This document shows, piece after piece, positions 36,764 through 45,308 of a DNA stretch of 53,122 bases. Position 1 is the first letter of the stretch; every line of letters starts with the position of its first letter. This stretch comes from JAUVKA01 sp964465145 (GTDB lineage Bacteria; Bacteroidota; Bacteroidia; Bacteroidales; UBA12481), in contig CAYXJR010000021.1 in NCBI GenBank assembly GCA_964465145.1, positions 1 to 53,122 on the forward strand, written 5' to 3'. A program made the translations under genes and the position numbers. The notes beneath the pieces are model-generated. The model worked only from the letters and a program-made list of their open reading frames with translations, was not told where the DNA came from and ran no database searches.

Positions 36764-38224
36764 TTATTTGATGAATTTTTCTGACGATCTGCTGCCCCAT
36801 CCACCCTCGTAATTATAATCGTCATAATTCCTTAGCTGGGTGTTCCGCCCGTGCAGATCAACCTGCCAGTAGGGATTATATATTTCGCCCCTTGCATCTG
36901 AATGCAACAGGATATATTCCGTGCCTACCAGATGTGGGTTGTAGAAAATGAACCGTTTGTTGGTTTGATCACCTAGAGAATAGAAATGCCAGATGACGTA
37001 TGGATAGGCGTTCGGTTCATGCAAGCTTTCCTCCGCTTGATTGGGTGGACCATATTTCAGCCACACCCGGCCCTGGTCTGTTTCAAATCCATGCTTGATT
37101 CTCGTTGCAAAAGCTTCTTCTACTCTTAAGACTTCTTGTTTATATCTATTCCATTCCTCTTCGGGATAGTCGGCATTCCGGTTTTGCCAAAAATTATAAA
37201 AAAATTGCTGCATTTTCTTGGTTTCCAATGATTTGGTAACATTATTTGCAAACTGTTTTTCCATGGGATTGCTGATAGGCATCAAACTCAGTAAATAAAA
37301 ACGCAGGGAGTCAAGTTCTGTTATTTGTTCGGCAAAGGTGGATGAGATGTCCACACTTTCAATGTCGGCGAGATGAATCGAAACACCTGGATTACTGCGT
37401 TGGAAAAAAATCTTATTCATCAATAGCATTTCATTTTGCTTGTTACGTGCTTCTACCACAAGGTTATAATTTCCGCTGGGAAGTTCCTGAATTGGAAGGG
37501 ACGTAAGCAACACATTAACTGGGGCAGCCTTTTGCCTTTGGAAGCGGCTGTATTCATCAAAGGAAACATTGGTCTCAAAGGATTCGAGATAGTACAAAAA
37601 CAGAAAATCTTCGCCCGGAGCAATTTTCTTGTCGAGTCCGTATAGCTCAGTATAAAAAGTGAGACTTTTAATATCTTCAGGAAACCAGTCCCCTACAAAA
37701 GGAATTAAATCATATCCACTCTTGGTAAGGACATTTTCCTCTTCAGCTTTTGAAAATGATTCAACGAATTGAAAGTCGGAGAACCTCATCTCTTGCAAAT
37801 CGTACTCCAGGGATATCATATCTGCCATTTCGAGGGCTGGCTTATCCTTATTATTATCCTTCAGGAGTAATTCCATTTGGTATATTCCATACGGGAGGGG
37901 TATTCTTTGCTGGTCGATGAAATTTGGAATCGTTACTGATGTATCTTTGACTTCCGCACTGATCAGGTTATACTTGCGGAAATCCTTTATTTCATCATCC
38001 TGCTTAAAAATGATGGTAACTTCCAGAGATGCCTGGTAAAGGCCTTTTTTGTTGATTTTATATGTGGCTGATGGTCCAAAAACTTTAAGATAGGATTCCA
38101 CATATGGGCCTTCGACAGGATGGAAAAAACTTGCATGGTAGAATAGGGCCTGAAGATTCTGAGCCATGATATTTGGTGTCAGGAGAAAGAAAAAGGAGAG
38201 CAAGGTAAAGGTTAATCGTTTCAT
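36764..38224 (-). CDS. GWxTD-domain secreted protein
   Basis: 486 residues with signal peptide (SFFFLLTPNIMAQ). The C-terminal half carries the domain known as GWxTD in Bacteroidota and related phyla: GFETDQGRVWLKYGPPNQAEES, whose core here is FETDQGRVWLKYGPP, then PYVIWHFYS and FIFYNPHLVGTEYILLHSD. The N-terminal half looks like beta-sandwich domains (LEVTIIFKQDDEI, YNLVVEARNKQ). The function of the domain is unknown to me; it is often found in single-copy secreted proteins. It may be in one transcript with the upstream FecR/sigma pair (32 bp gap). Confidence 0.85.
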   Translation of the reverse strand: MKRLTFTLLSFFFLLTPNIMAQNLQALFYHASFFHPVEGPYVESYLKVFGPSATYKINKKGLYQASLEVTIIFKQDDEIKDFRKYNLISAEVKDTSVTIPNFIDQQRIPLPYGIYQMELLLKDNNKDKPALEMADMISLEYDLQEMRFSDFQFVESFSKAEEENVLTKSGYDLIPFVGDWFPEDIKSLTFYTELYGLDKKIAPGEDFLFLYYLESFETNVSFDEYSRFQRQKAAPVNVLLTSLPIQELPSGNYNLVVEARNKQNEMLLMNKIFFQRSNPGVSIHLADIESVDISSTFAEQITELDSLRFYLLSLMPISNPMEKQFANNVTKSLETKKMQQFFYNFWQNRNADYPEEEWNRYKQEVLRVEEAFATRIKHGFETDQGRVWLKYGPPNQAEESLHEPNAYPYVIWHFYSLGDQTNKRFIFYNPHLVGTEYILLHSDARGEIYNPYWQVDLHGRNTQLRNYDDYNYEGGWGSRSSEKFIK

Positions 38225-38256
38225 GATGTTGGATTTACGTGATTATTCTTGGTATA

Positions 38257-39012
38257 CTAATTCCAGCTTAACTGTTTGTATTGTTTATCATGGGTTTTAT
38301 TTAATTGATTGAGCCTGGAGGAATATGTCCCTTTGTCACCCGGTCCCAGATCAACCTTGAATGAGTTTTCAGAAAAAGTTTCACTATTGTAGAACAGCAC
38401 TTTTCCCGAACGGACTACAACCTCCACATCTTTATTCCTTACCGGGGCAGATACGTGGAAAGATGTACCTGTAACACGGATCTTTGCTTCTCCAGTTTGT
38501 ACGATGAATGGACGTACAGGATCAGGTGTTACAGAAAAAAATGCATCACCGGTGATACTCACCTCCCGAAGATCTTGATTGAAACTCCTTGAGTAGCTTA
38601 CCCGTGATCCTTTTGTGAGGTATACTTCACTACCATCAGGAAGAATTGTTGCAACAGGTATTTCACTAGTGCCTCTGATTGTAAAATTACCTCTTTGAAT
38701 TCCCAGGATTAATGTAGTCCCGATAGCCAGGATTATTACCGCAGCAGCTGTTCTGATACCCCACCATAAATTTTTTCTGGTTAATATCAGGTTTGCAGGT
38801 TGGATCGTTATTATTGCTGCCTCGATCCTTGCCCAGTCTTCCTCCCTTTCAGCCTTTCCAATATCTTCTGAATGTCCCTCATAAATAGACTTCAGGGATT
38901 GGAAATGCTCCTTGTTTTTTTGATCTTGATTTATCCAATGAAGGACTTCAGAGTCCTGAGAAGGACTGACTTCGCCTGCAAGGTATTTGATCAATAATGG
39001 ATCGGTAATCAT
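38257..39012 (-). CDS. FecR-family anti-sigma factor
   Basis: Inner-membrane anti-sigma factor that normally relays a signal from a TonB-dependent receptor to its ECF sigma factor. 251 residues: a cytoplasmic N-terminal region (LIKYLAGEVSPSQDSEVLHWI), one membrane helix at about 87-105 (AAAVIILAIGTTLILGI), and the periplasmic FecR domain (ATILPDGSEVYLTKGSRVSYSR, split here as ATILPDGSEV and LTKGSRVSYSR). It is shorter than most at the C-terminus (no STN-like domain). It follows the sigma factor by 62 bp. No SusC-type receptor follows; the next gene is the GWxTD protein. Confidence 0.92.
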   Translation of the reverse strand: MITDPLLIKYLAGEVSPSQDSEVLHWINQDQKNKEHFQSLKSIYEGHSEDIGKAEREEDWARIEAAIITIQPANLILTRKNLWWGIRTAAAVIILAIGTTLILGIQRGNFTIRGTSEIPVATILPDGSEVYLTKGSRVSYSRSFNQDLREVSITGDAFFSVTPDPVRPFIVQTGEAKIRVTGTSFHVSAPVRNKDVEVVVRSGKVLFYNSETFSENSFKVDLGPGDKGTYSSRLNQLNKTHDKQYKQLSWN

Positions 39013-39074
39013 GGTATCTTTTTTTAAGTCTCTTGCTTATAAGACACCTTTGGTTGATTTTCCCCCTAAAGAAA

Positions 39075-39611
39075 TTATCGGTATTTTCTTAATTTTTTTT
39101 GCAGGATTTTTCGTGATCTGGTCAGGTGGTTTTCTACAGTTTTAACAGAAAGGCCAAGATTTAGAGCAACTTCTTTTTGCGGGATCCCTTCCAGTTGTGT
39201 CAAGGTGAAAACTTCCCTGGCTTTTTCCGGGAGTTCATCAATGGATTTTTTTATTGCTTCTGCCAGGAAAGGAGTGATCTGCGGAGGTAACTCCACTCCA
39301 GTGAGTACATCTTTTAGGCTTGCCTTTTCATAAGTGAGCTTCACTCTCTCATGCCTTAACCAGTTTAATGCCTGATGGTTAATAGATGTAAATAAGTAGG
39401 CTTTTATGGATCCTCGCAGGATGGTTCTTTTCCTGTTCTCCCAGAGTTTAAGAAATACATCCTGAACCAGCCCCCTGCTTACTTCCTGATTATGTGTTAT
39501 GGACTTCCCATAACTGATCAGCTGGTTGTAATAGGATTCGAACAGAGACCTGAAGGTGTCAATATCACCTTCCTGTAGTTTGTGCCTCAATATGTCGTCC
39601 GGATTTGGCAA
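39075..39611 (-). CDS. ECF RNA polymerase sigma factor
   Basis: 178-residue sigma-70 factor of the extracytoplasmic type. Region 2 is at about 15-80 (YYNQLISYGKSITHNQEVSRGLVQDVFLKLWE, core VQDVFLKLWE) and region 4 at about 120-175 (LPEKAREVFTLTQLEGIPQKEVALNLGLSVKTVENHL, core GLSVKTVENHL). The only available start is a TTG at 39609-39611; no ATG lies between it and the upstream stop. A TAnnTTTG box (TAAATTTG, 39632-39625 on the minus strand) lies 13 bp before it, implying a very short leader. It probably controls itself, fecR and perhaps the GWxTD gene. Confidence 0.92.
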   Translation of the reverse strand: MPNPDDILRHKLQEGDIDTFRSLFESYYNQLISYGKSITHNQEVSRGLVQDVFLKLWENRKRTILRGSIKAYLFTSINHQALNWLRHERVKLTYEKASLKDVLTGVELPPQITPFLAEAIKKSIDELPEKAREVFTLTQLEGIPQKEVALNLGLSVKTVENHLTRSRKILQKKLRKYR

Positions 39612-39714
39612 AAGTTGTAAAACCCAAATTTAATAAATTAATAAGGCATTCTGAAGACTAATCCCTACTCCCCAATAATTCAGCTCCTTTCCCAGTGGAT
39701 GATATAAAGTGAAT

Positions 39715-40503
39715 CTAAAAAAACTTTTTTATTACTCCCATGAAATTATCATGACAGGCACCATTAGTGCCAACATAATTCTCGCCGAATAAGAAATCCT
39801 GCCCCCCTTGAAAATCACAAACTTTCCCTCCTGCCTGTCGGATAATTACAGTCCCTGCGGCCACATCCCAGGGTTTAAGATGGTATTCATAAAAAGCATC
39901 ATACCTGCCACAAGCCACATATGCAAGGTCGATGGCAGCCGATCCCAGGCGTCTCACACCGTGAGTGGCCTTCATGAATTCCCGTAAGGAATCCATATAT
40001 TCATCTACACGGCTGAAATCCGTATATGGAAAACCTGTTGCTATAAGGATATCAGCCAGGTCGGTTTTGTCAGTCACCCTGATTTCCTTGCCGTTTAAAA
40101 ATGCCGGATTATCTTTCCAGGCATAGAAACACTCCTTTTGCACCGGATCATAAATCACCCCGGCAACCAGTTCGTCCATTTCCTGCAATGCTATACTAAT
40201 ACAGAAAGGAGAAACCCCATGAATATAATTAGTTGTTCCATCCAGGGGATCAATGATCCAGTTCCATCGCTTCCCCTGCTTGACAGATGTTCCCTCCTCA
40301 GCGATGAAACCTGACTCCGGCAATATCAAACTGAGCCCTTTCACCAAGCTTTTTTCAGACTCCTTATCGACAACTGTTACAAAATCCATTTTGCCCTTGG
40401 CAAGTATTTGATCACTGCTTAATGAGTGGAGTTGGGACACAAGAAATTCGCCAACTTCTTTTACAAGTTCGATGACTGATAAGGTGGTTGTTTGAAGGTT
40501 CAT
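39715..40503 (-). CDS. Inositol monophosphatase-family phosphatase
   Basis: Magnesium-dependent sugar or nucleotide phosphatase of the SuhB/CysQ superfamily. 262 residues. Metal-binding residues appear in FIAEEGTS (Glu), WIIDPLDGTTNYIHG (the DPLDGT motif) and LKPWDVAAG (Asp). The GSAAIDLAYVACGRYDAF stretch is typical of inositol-1-monophosphatases. The substrate may be inositol phosphate, PAP or a sugar phosphate. It is followed by a 100-bp region without a recognised feature and then the sigma gene. Confidence 0.92.
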   Translation of the reverse strand: MNLQTTTLSVIELVKEVGEFLVSQLHSLSSDQILAKGKMDFVTVVDKESEKSLVKGLSLILPESGFIAEEGTSVKQGKRWNWIIDPLDGTTNYIHGVSPFCISIALQEMDELVAGVIYDPVQKECFYAWKDNPAFLNGKEIRVTDKTDLADILIATGFPYTDFSRVDEYMDSLREFMKATHGVRRLGSAAIDLAYVACGRYDAFYEYHLKPWDVAAGTVIIRQAGGKVCDFQGGQDFLFGENYVGTNGACHDNFMGVIKKFF

Positions 40504-40520
40504 GAGCAGATGGTTTGTTT

Positions 40521-40638
40521 CAGGTTGCAGGTTTCAGGTTGTTGGATGTTCGATGTCGGATATCGGATGTCGGATATCGGATATCAGATGTCGGTTTTTC
40601 TTGAGTCTCGTATCTTGTATCTTGTATCTTGTATCTTG
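40521..40638. repeat. Three successive 7-bp tandem arrays between mtaB and the phosphatase gene
   Basis: (CAGGTTK)x3 at 40521-40541, (GATRTYG-like)x7 at 40545-40593 (GATGTTC, GATGTCG, GATATCG, GATGTCG, GATATCG, GATATCA, GATGTCG), then, after a 17-bp gap, exact (TATCTTG)x4 at 40611-40638. The last array ends one base before the mtaB stop codon. The three units are different sequences but share the 7-bp period. Confidence 0.85.
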
Positions 40639-41937
40639 TTAAAGTATTTCCCCAAACATCTTCCCATCAATGTAATGGGTTAGTAGAACCTGTTTTTCCA
40701 TATGAAGGTATTCTTTTACCAAAGGAACCCCCACTTCGACATAATTCTCAGTGAAGCCTGTCATTGTTTCGGTTTGGGTTTCTCTTTCAAAAATAACAGT
40801 CCGGATTGTTCCTTCCTGGGATTTATAGAATCTGGCCTTTTTCTTTTCAGATAATTCGTGTAATTTTTTACTGCGCTCGTCCCTGATACGGTTTGGTACA
40901 TTGGGTTTCATACTGGCTGCTGGTGTTCCCGGCCTTTCTGAATATGTGAAAACGTGCAGATAAGATACATCCAATCCATCAATGAAATCATATGTTTCGT
41001 TGAATTCAATTTCGGATTCCCCTGGAAATCCGACTATTACATCGGCACCAATACAGGCATTCGGAAGGATAGATTTAACTTTTTTTACACGATCCTCAAA
41101 TGTTGCTCTCAGGTAGCGTCTCTGCATGGATATTAAAATAATATCTGAACCAGACTGAAGGGGTATATGAAAATGAGGAACGATCCGTTTTGATTGTGCA
41201 GTAATATCGATTATTTCATCGGTCAGCAGGTTCGGTTCGATGGAAGATATTCTGAATCTCGCTGGTAGATCCAAAGCGTTCAATGCCCTTATCAGATCTG
41301 TAAATGAATTTTCAGTACTTCGACCAAAATCCCCAATGTTAACTCCTGTAAGAACAATCTCTCTAATTCCCTGTGAGGCAATGTTTTCAGCTTGCTGGGT
41401 AAGCAATTTGATGTCCGGATTCCTGCTTTTCCCCCTGGCCTGCGGGATTGTACAGTAGGTGCAGGAGTAATTGCAACCGTCCTGCACTTTCAAAAAGGCC
41501 CTAGTTCTTTCTCCTGAGGAATAGGCCGGGGAAAAACTGTAGAGGTCATCCAGGCCGCAGCTATGAATTTCGGTTATTCCCTTTTTAAGGGATTTGTTCA
41601 GGTATTTTGGCAGGTCGAATTTTTCTTTAGTTCCCAGTATAAGATCCACCCCCTCCAGAGCAGCCATTTCTAACGGACGAAGTTGGGCATAGCAGCCCAT
41701 GGCGACAATAAATCCATCGGGAGATGCTTTGATCGCCTTTTTGATTGCCTGGCGGGTTTTCCTGTCGGCTGATCCTGTAACAGAACATGTGTGGATAACA
41801 GAAACCTCGGCTTTTTCTCCAAAATCCACACGCTTGAATCCCTCTACTTCCAGCTGCTGGCCTATTGCTGATGACTCAGAAAAATTCAGTTTGCAACCCA
41901 GAGTATGAAAGGCAACGGTTTTTTTTCTTTCTCCCAT
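40639..41937 (-). CDS. mtaB: tRNA t6A37 methylthiotransferase MtaB
   Basis: Radical-SAM enzyme that adds a methylthio group to N6-threonylcarbamoyladenosine at position 37 of tRNA. 432 residues from the ATG at 41935-41937; a start six codons earlier is possible. The N-terminal MTTase domain begins VAFHTLGCKLNFSES and has further cysteines in VIHTCSVTGSADRKTRQ and VAMGCYAQL. The radical-SAM cluster motif is CNYSCTYC, followed by TIPQARGKSR. A TRAM-like C-terminal region follows (MTGFTENYVEVGVPL). MiaB and RimO are related, but the TLGCKLN and CTIPQARG patterns favour MtaB. Confidence 0.92.
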   Translation of the reverse strand: MGERKKTVAFHTLGCKLNFSESSAIGQQLEVEGFKRVDFGEKAEVSVIHTCSVTGSADRKTRQAIKKAIKASPDGFIVAMGCYAQLRPLEMAALEGVDLILGTKEKFDLPKYLNKSLKKGITEIHSCGLDDLYSFSPAYSSGERTRAFLKVQDGCNYSCTYCTIPQARGKSRNPDIKLLTQQAENIASQGIREIVLTGVNIGDFGRSTENSFTDLIRALNALDLPARFRISSIEPNLLTDEIIDITAQSKRIVPHFHIPLQSGSDIILISMQRRYLRATFEDRVKKVKSILPNACIGADVIVGFPGESEIEFNETYDFIDGLDVSYLHVFTYSERPGTPAASMKPNVPNRIRDERSKKLHELSEKKKARFYKSQEGTIRTVIFERETQTETMTGFTENYVEVGVPLVKEYLHMEKQVLLTHYIDGKMFGEIL

Positions 41938-42008
41938 TTCGTGAGCAAAGATCATAAAATCTTTCCGATCGTCGAAAAGAGATATTGGTGAAAGTTTTAG
42001 CTCCCGGT

Positions 42009-43337
42009 TTAAAGAAGGTTGCTGGCCAATTCTGCCAGATGGCTCCTTTCACCATGCACAAGGTTGACATGAGCAAAAACTGATTGGCCGTTCATTTTAT
42101 CAGTGAAGTATGACAAACCATTTGATTTAGTGTCCAGATAGGGTGAATCAATCTGGTGAACATCTCCGGTAAAAATAATTTTGGTCCCTTCACCTGCCCT
42201 GGTAATAATAGTTTTCACCTCGTGGGGCGTAAGGTTTTGAGCCTCATCAACAATGAAAAAAACTTTTCCCAGGCTTCTTCCTCTGATGTATGCCAGTGGA
42301 GTAAGAACCAGTTTGTCATCTTGCAGCAACTGGTCGATCTTTTGAAATTCTTTACTACGCTGATCAAACTGATGCCGTATAACAGTCAGGTTGTCAAACA
42401 GAGGTTGCATATATGGTCCAATTTTTTCGTGAGCGTCACCCGGCAGATATCCAATATCCCTGTTTCCCAGCGGAATGATCGGTCTGGCCAGAAAGATCTG
42501 ATGGAAATCCCTGCGTTGCTGGAGTGCAGCAGCAAGTGCCAGAAGGGTCTTACCCGTTCCAGCTTTGCCGGTAAGACTAACCAGTTGAATATCAGGCCTT
42601 AGTAGTGCGTCCAGGCAAACGGCCTGTTCATCATTACGGGGTTCAATACCATAACACTTGGTTTTTTGAACCACAAGGAGGGCACTGGTTCTTATATCGA
42701 AAATAGCAAGTGCTGAGGATTTGTTCCCTTTTAGGATCATGTATTGGTTTGCCTGAGGTTCAAAACCCAGGTCAAATTCTTCCAATGCTACACCCTCATG
42801 ACTGCTATACAATTTGCCCAGAGATTCATCATTCTGATTTTCCACCACAGTGAGGCCTTCATAAAGCATATCCAGGTTTGCGACCTGGTCGGCTTTATAA
42901 TCCTGGGCTGTCAAACCCAAGGCTTTGGCTTTTATCCTCAGGTTTACGTCCTTTGTGACAAGGATTACCTGTTTATCGGGATTTTTATTTCTGATGTAAT
43001 CAGCTATGGCAAGTATTCTGTGATCAGGGATTTTTTCATGAAACGATTCCTCCATTTCCCTGGAAAAAGGTTTACCAGTTTCTACATTAAGTCGGCCTAA
43101 ACCCAATCCCAGGGAAATACCCTCTGTAAAAAGATTTTCACCAGTAAGATTGTCTAATTCTCTCACGAATTCCCGGGCCTGGAAGTTTATCAGGTCGTTA
43201 CCCCTTTTAAACTTATCCAGCTCCTCCAATACTGTTATCGGTAAAACAATATCATTCTCCTCAAAGTGATAAATGCATTTATGGTCATGCAGTAATACAT
43301 TGGTATCCAGTACGAAAATCTTTTTTTGTTTAACCAT
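42009..43337 (-). CDS. PIN-domain PhoH-family ATPase
   Basis: Fusion of an N-terminal PIN nuclease-like domain and a C-terminal PhoH ATPase domain, a class (PhoH2-like) linked to RNA unwinding and cleavage. About 442 residues from the ATG at 43335-43337. PIN motifs: FVLDTNVLLHD near the start, VLEELDKFKRG, and VTKDVNLRIKA. The ATPase has Walker A GKAGTGKTLLAL and Walker B FFIVDEAQNLTPHEVKTI, core IVDEAQNLT. A tail (GERSHLAELASNLL) matches the family. A longer start at 43370 is less likely. Confidence 0.93.
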   Translation of the reverse strand: MVKQKKIFVLDTNVLLHDHKCIYHFEENDIVLPITVLEELDKFKRGNDLINFQAREFVRELDNLTGENLFTEGISLGLGLGRLNVETGKPFSREMEESFHEKIPDHRILAIADYIRNKNPDKQVILVTKDVNLRIKAKALGLTAQDYKADQVANLDMLYEGLTVVENQNDESLGKLYSSHEGVALEEFDLGFEPQANQYMILKGNKSSALAIFDIRTSALLVVQKTKCYGIEPRNDEQAVCLDALLRPDIQLVSLTGKAGTGKTLLALAAALQQRRDFHQIFLARPIIPLGNRDIGYLPGDAHEKIGPYMQPLFDNLTVIRHQFDQRSKEFQKIDQLLQDDKLVLTPLAYIRGRSLGKVFFIVDEAQNLTPHEVKTIITRAGEGTKIIFTGDVHQIDSPYLDTKSNGLSYFTDKMNGQSVFAHVNLVHGERSHLAELASNLL

Positions 43338-43447
43338 ATTCTTCCTTTTAATAAGATCGTAATATAGCAATAATGAAACCAGAATATCGAAAGTGGATTA
43401 GAGATTAATTAACTTTGGACTGTTGATTAAGATTCTTGATGGGACCT

Positions 43448-44755
43448 ATGAATAGTTATGATAAAACATGCTCCTGGTTATTTTCACAATTGCCTATGTA
43501 CCAGCGGCAAGGTAAGACCGCTTACAAGGCCAACCTGGAGAACACAGAGAAGCTCGATGAATATTTCAATCATCCCCACCGCAATTTCCAGAGTGTACAC
43601 GTAGCTGGAACTAATGGCAAGGGGTCGGTATCCCATATTCTTGCAGCCATCCTGCAAAAAGCAGGATATAGGGTAGGTCTTTATTCTTCACCGCATTTAC
43701 TGGATTTTCGGGAGCGGATTAAAATAAACGGCAAGATGATCCCCAAAAAGGAAGTGGTTCAGTGGGTAAGCCAGCATGAAACTATCCTTGAGGAAATAAA
43801 GCCTTCATTTTTTGAAATGACAGCTGCAATGGCCTTCGATTATTTTTCCCGGTCGGAAGTGGAAATTGCCGTGATAGAGGTTGGTATGGGCGGCCGCCTG
43901 GATTCGACAAACATACTTACACCGATATTATCGATTATTACCAATATTTCCAGTGACCATGTGGAATTCCTGGGTAATACCCTTGAACAGATTGCCGGGG
44001 AAAAAGCCGGCATAATCAAGGATCGGATTCCGGTATTGATCGGGGAGGAGAGGAAGGAAACTTTTCATGTCTTCGAATCCCAGGCAAAAAAGAAAAATTC
44101 GCCCTTTTATTCGGCGCAACGTTTTTTTCAGGTACCCTATTCTGTTTTGGCAGATGATGGGGATCAATATTTTAGTGTTCTTCAAAGCAGGCGGGTTGTG
44201 TATCCTGGATTAAAATGTGACCTGGCCGGGATCATACAGAGAAAAAATCTACCAGTCGTTTTAGAGGCAATAGAAATTCTTCGAAAGAACCGGTTTTCTA
44301 TCACTGAAAGTGCTGTATATGATGGTATTGCCAACACCAAAGAGATCAGCGGACTACATGGCCGCTGGGAGATCATGGGAAAGGGTCCCATGCTGGTTCT
44401 GGATACTGCACACAACCAGGCAGGTATTAAGGAGATTATCAAGCAGCTTAAAGAAGTACGATATAAGAATCTCCATATGATTTTTGGAGTGGTCAACGAT
44501 AAGGAAATTGATCACATGTTACGGCTATTACCTGGAGAAGGACAGTATTATTTCACGCGGGCGCAAATACCACGGGCCCTCGACCATAAAATTCTAGCTG
44601 CAAAAGGAGCATTTTACGGCTTGCAGGGCAGTATCTTTGAAACTGTTCCTGAAGCCCTGGCGGCTGCAAGGGAAAGTGCTGAAAGCAATGATCTTATACT
44701 CGTTTGCGGCAGCACTTTTATTGTTGCCGATGCAATGGAAGAGCTAATCAAATAA
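43448..44755 (+). CDS. folC: Bifunctional folylpolyglutamate/dihydrofolate synthase FolC
   Basis: Cytoplasmic Mur-ligase-family enzyme that adds glutamate to dihydropteroate and to folates. 435 residues from the ATG at 43448 (MNSYDKTCSWLFSQLPMYQ), the start that best fits the family; an ATG three codons earlier is possible. The ATP-binding loop is AGTNGKGSVSHILA, followed by SPHLLDFRERI and VIEVGMGGRLDSTN. The C-terminal domain has LVLDTAHNQAGI and a typical end (ESNDLILVCGSTFIVADAME, core LILVCGSTF). Confidence 0.95.
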   Translation: MNSYDKTCSWLFSQLPMYQRQGKTAYKANLENTEKLDEYFNHPHRNFQSVHVAGTNGKGSVSHILAAILQKAGYRVGLYSSPHLLDFRERIKINGKMIPKKEVVQWVSQHETILEEIKPSFFEMTAAMAFDYFSRSEVEIAVIEVGMGGRLDSTNILTPILSIITNISSDHVEFLGNTLEQIAGEKAGIIKDRIPVLIGEERKETFHVFESQAKKKNSPFYSAQRFFQVPYSVLADDGDQYFSVLQSRRVVYPGLKCDLAGIIQRKNLPVVLEAIEILRKNRFSITESAVYDGIANTKEISGLHGRWEIMGKGPMLVLDTAHNQAGIKEIIKQLKEVRYKNLHMIFGVVNDKEIDHMLRLLPGEGQYYFTRAQIPRALDHKILAAKGAFYGLQGSIFETVPEALAAARESAESNDLILVCGSTFIVADAMEELIK

Positions 44756-44763
44756 CACCAAAG

Positions 44764-44788
44764 ACCCGCAACCCGCAGCCCGCTGCCC
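44764..44788. repeat. 7-bp tandem array after folC
   Basis: ACCCGCA, ACCCGCA, GCCCGCT, GCCC: three and a half units of 7 bp, starting 8 bp after the folC stop and ending 2 bp before the end of the convergent thioesterase gene. Confidence 0.65.
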
Positions 44789-44790
44789 TT

Positions 44791-45252
44791 TCATGCCCCA
44801 AAATCCTCCCCAACCTGGATGGCGATAATCTGCCCGGTTACCGTGACTTCTCCATTTGAAATTACCCTGGCATCAACGATTACCTTCTTGCCTTTTACTT
44901 CAACTATTTTTCCGCGAATTTCCAGCGGGGCATTAATGGGTGTTGGTTTCTTATAATCCACCTTGAGAGAGGCCGTTACACAGCGAGGTGCGTTATATCC
45001 TTTCAAATCGATATTATGTTCGCGGGCAAGGGCCAGTGAAGCTGAGCCGGTTCCATGACAATCCATTATGGAAGCAAGGAGGCCTCCGTACGTTACCCCA
45101 GGGATAGCAGTATGGTAGGGCTCAGGGGTGAATCGGGTAACTGTTTCATCACCGTCCCAAACAGTTTTTATTTGGAGACCTTTTTCATTGAGCCTGCCGC
45201 ATCCATAACACTGGCTGAATGATTCATTATAATAATCTTGTATTGCTTTCAT
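44791..45252 (-). CDS. Hotdog-fold thioesterase (PaaI/YbgC-like superfamily)
   Basis: 153 residues with a single hotdog domain. The motif VTYGGLLASIMDCHGTGSA (core YGGLLASIMDCHG) corresponds to the active-site helix region of PaaI-type acyl-CoA thioesterases, with an acidic/His pair in place of the usual residues. An N-terminal QCYGCGRLNEKGL with two cysteines precedes it and is common in a subgroup of these proteins. The substrate is unknown. It lies between the convergent folC and the long SIS-domain gene on the same strand (56 bp). Confidence 0.85.
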   Translation of the reverse strand: MKAIQDYYNESFSQCYGCGRLNEKGLQIKTVWDGDETVTRFTPEPYHTAIPGVTYGGLLASIMDCHGTGSASLALAREHNIDLKGYNAPRCVTASLKVDYKKPTPINAPLEIRGKIVEVKGKKVIVDARVISNGEVTVTGQIIAIQVGEDFGA

Positions 45253-45308
45253 TTCTAATAGTATATTTTAACCGGGAAATTATCTAAAATGAGTGGATAG
45301 TGAAAATT

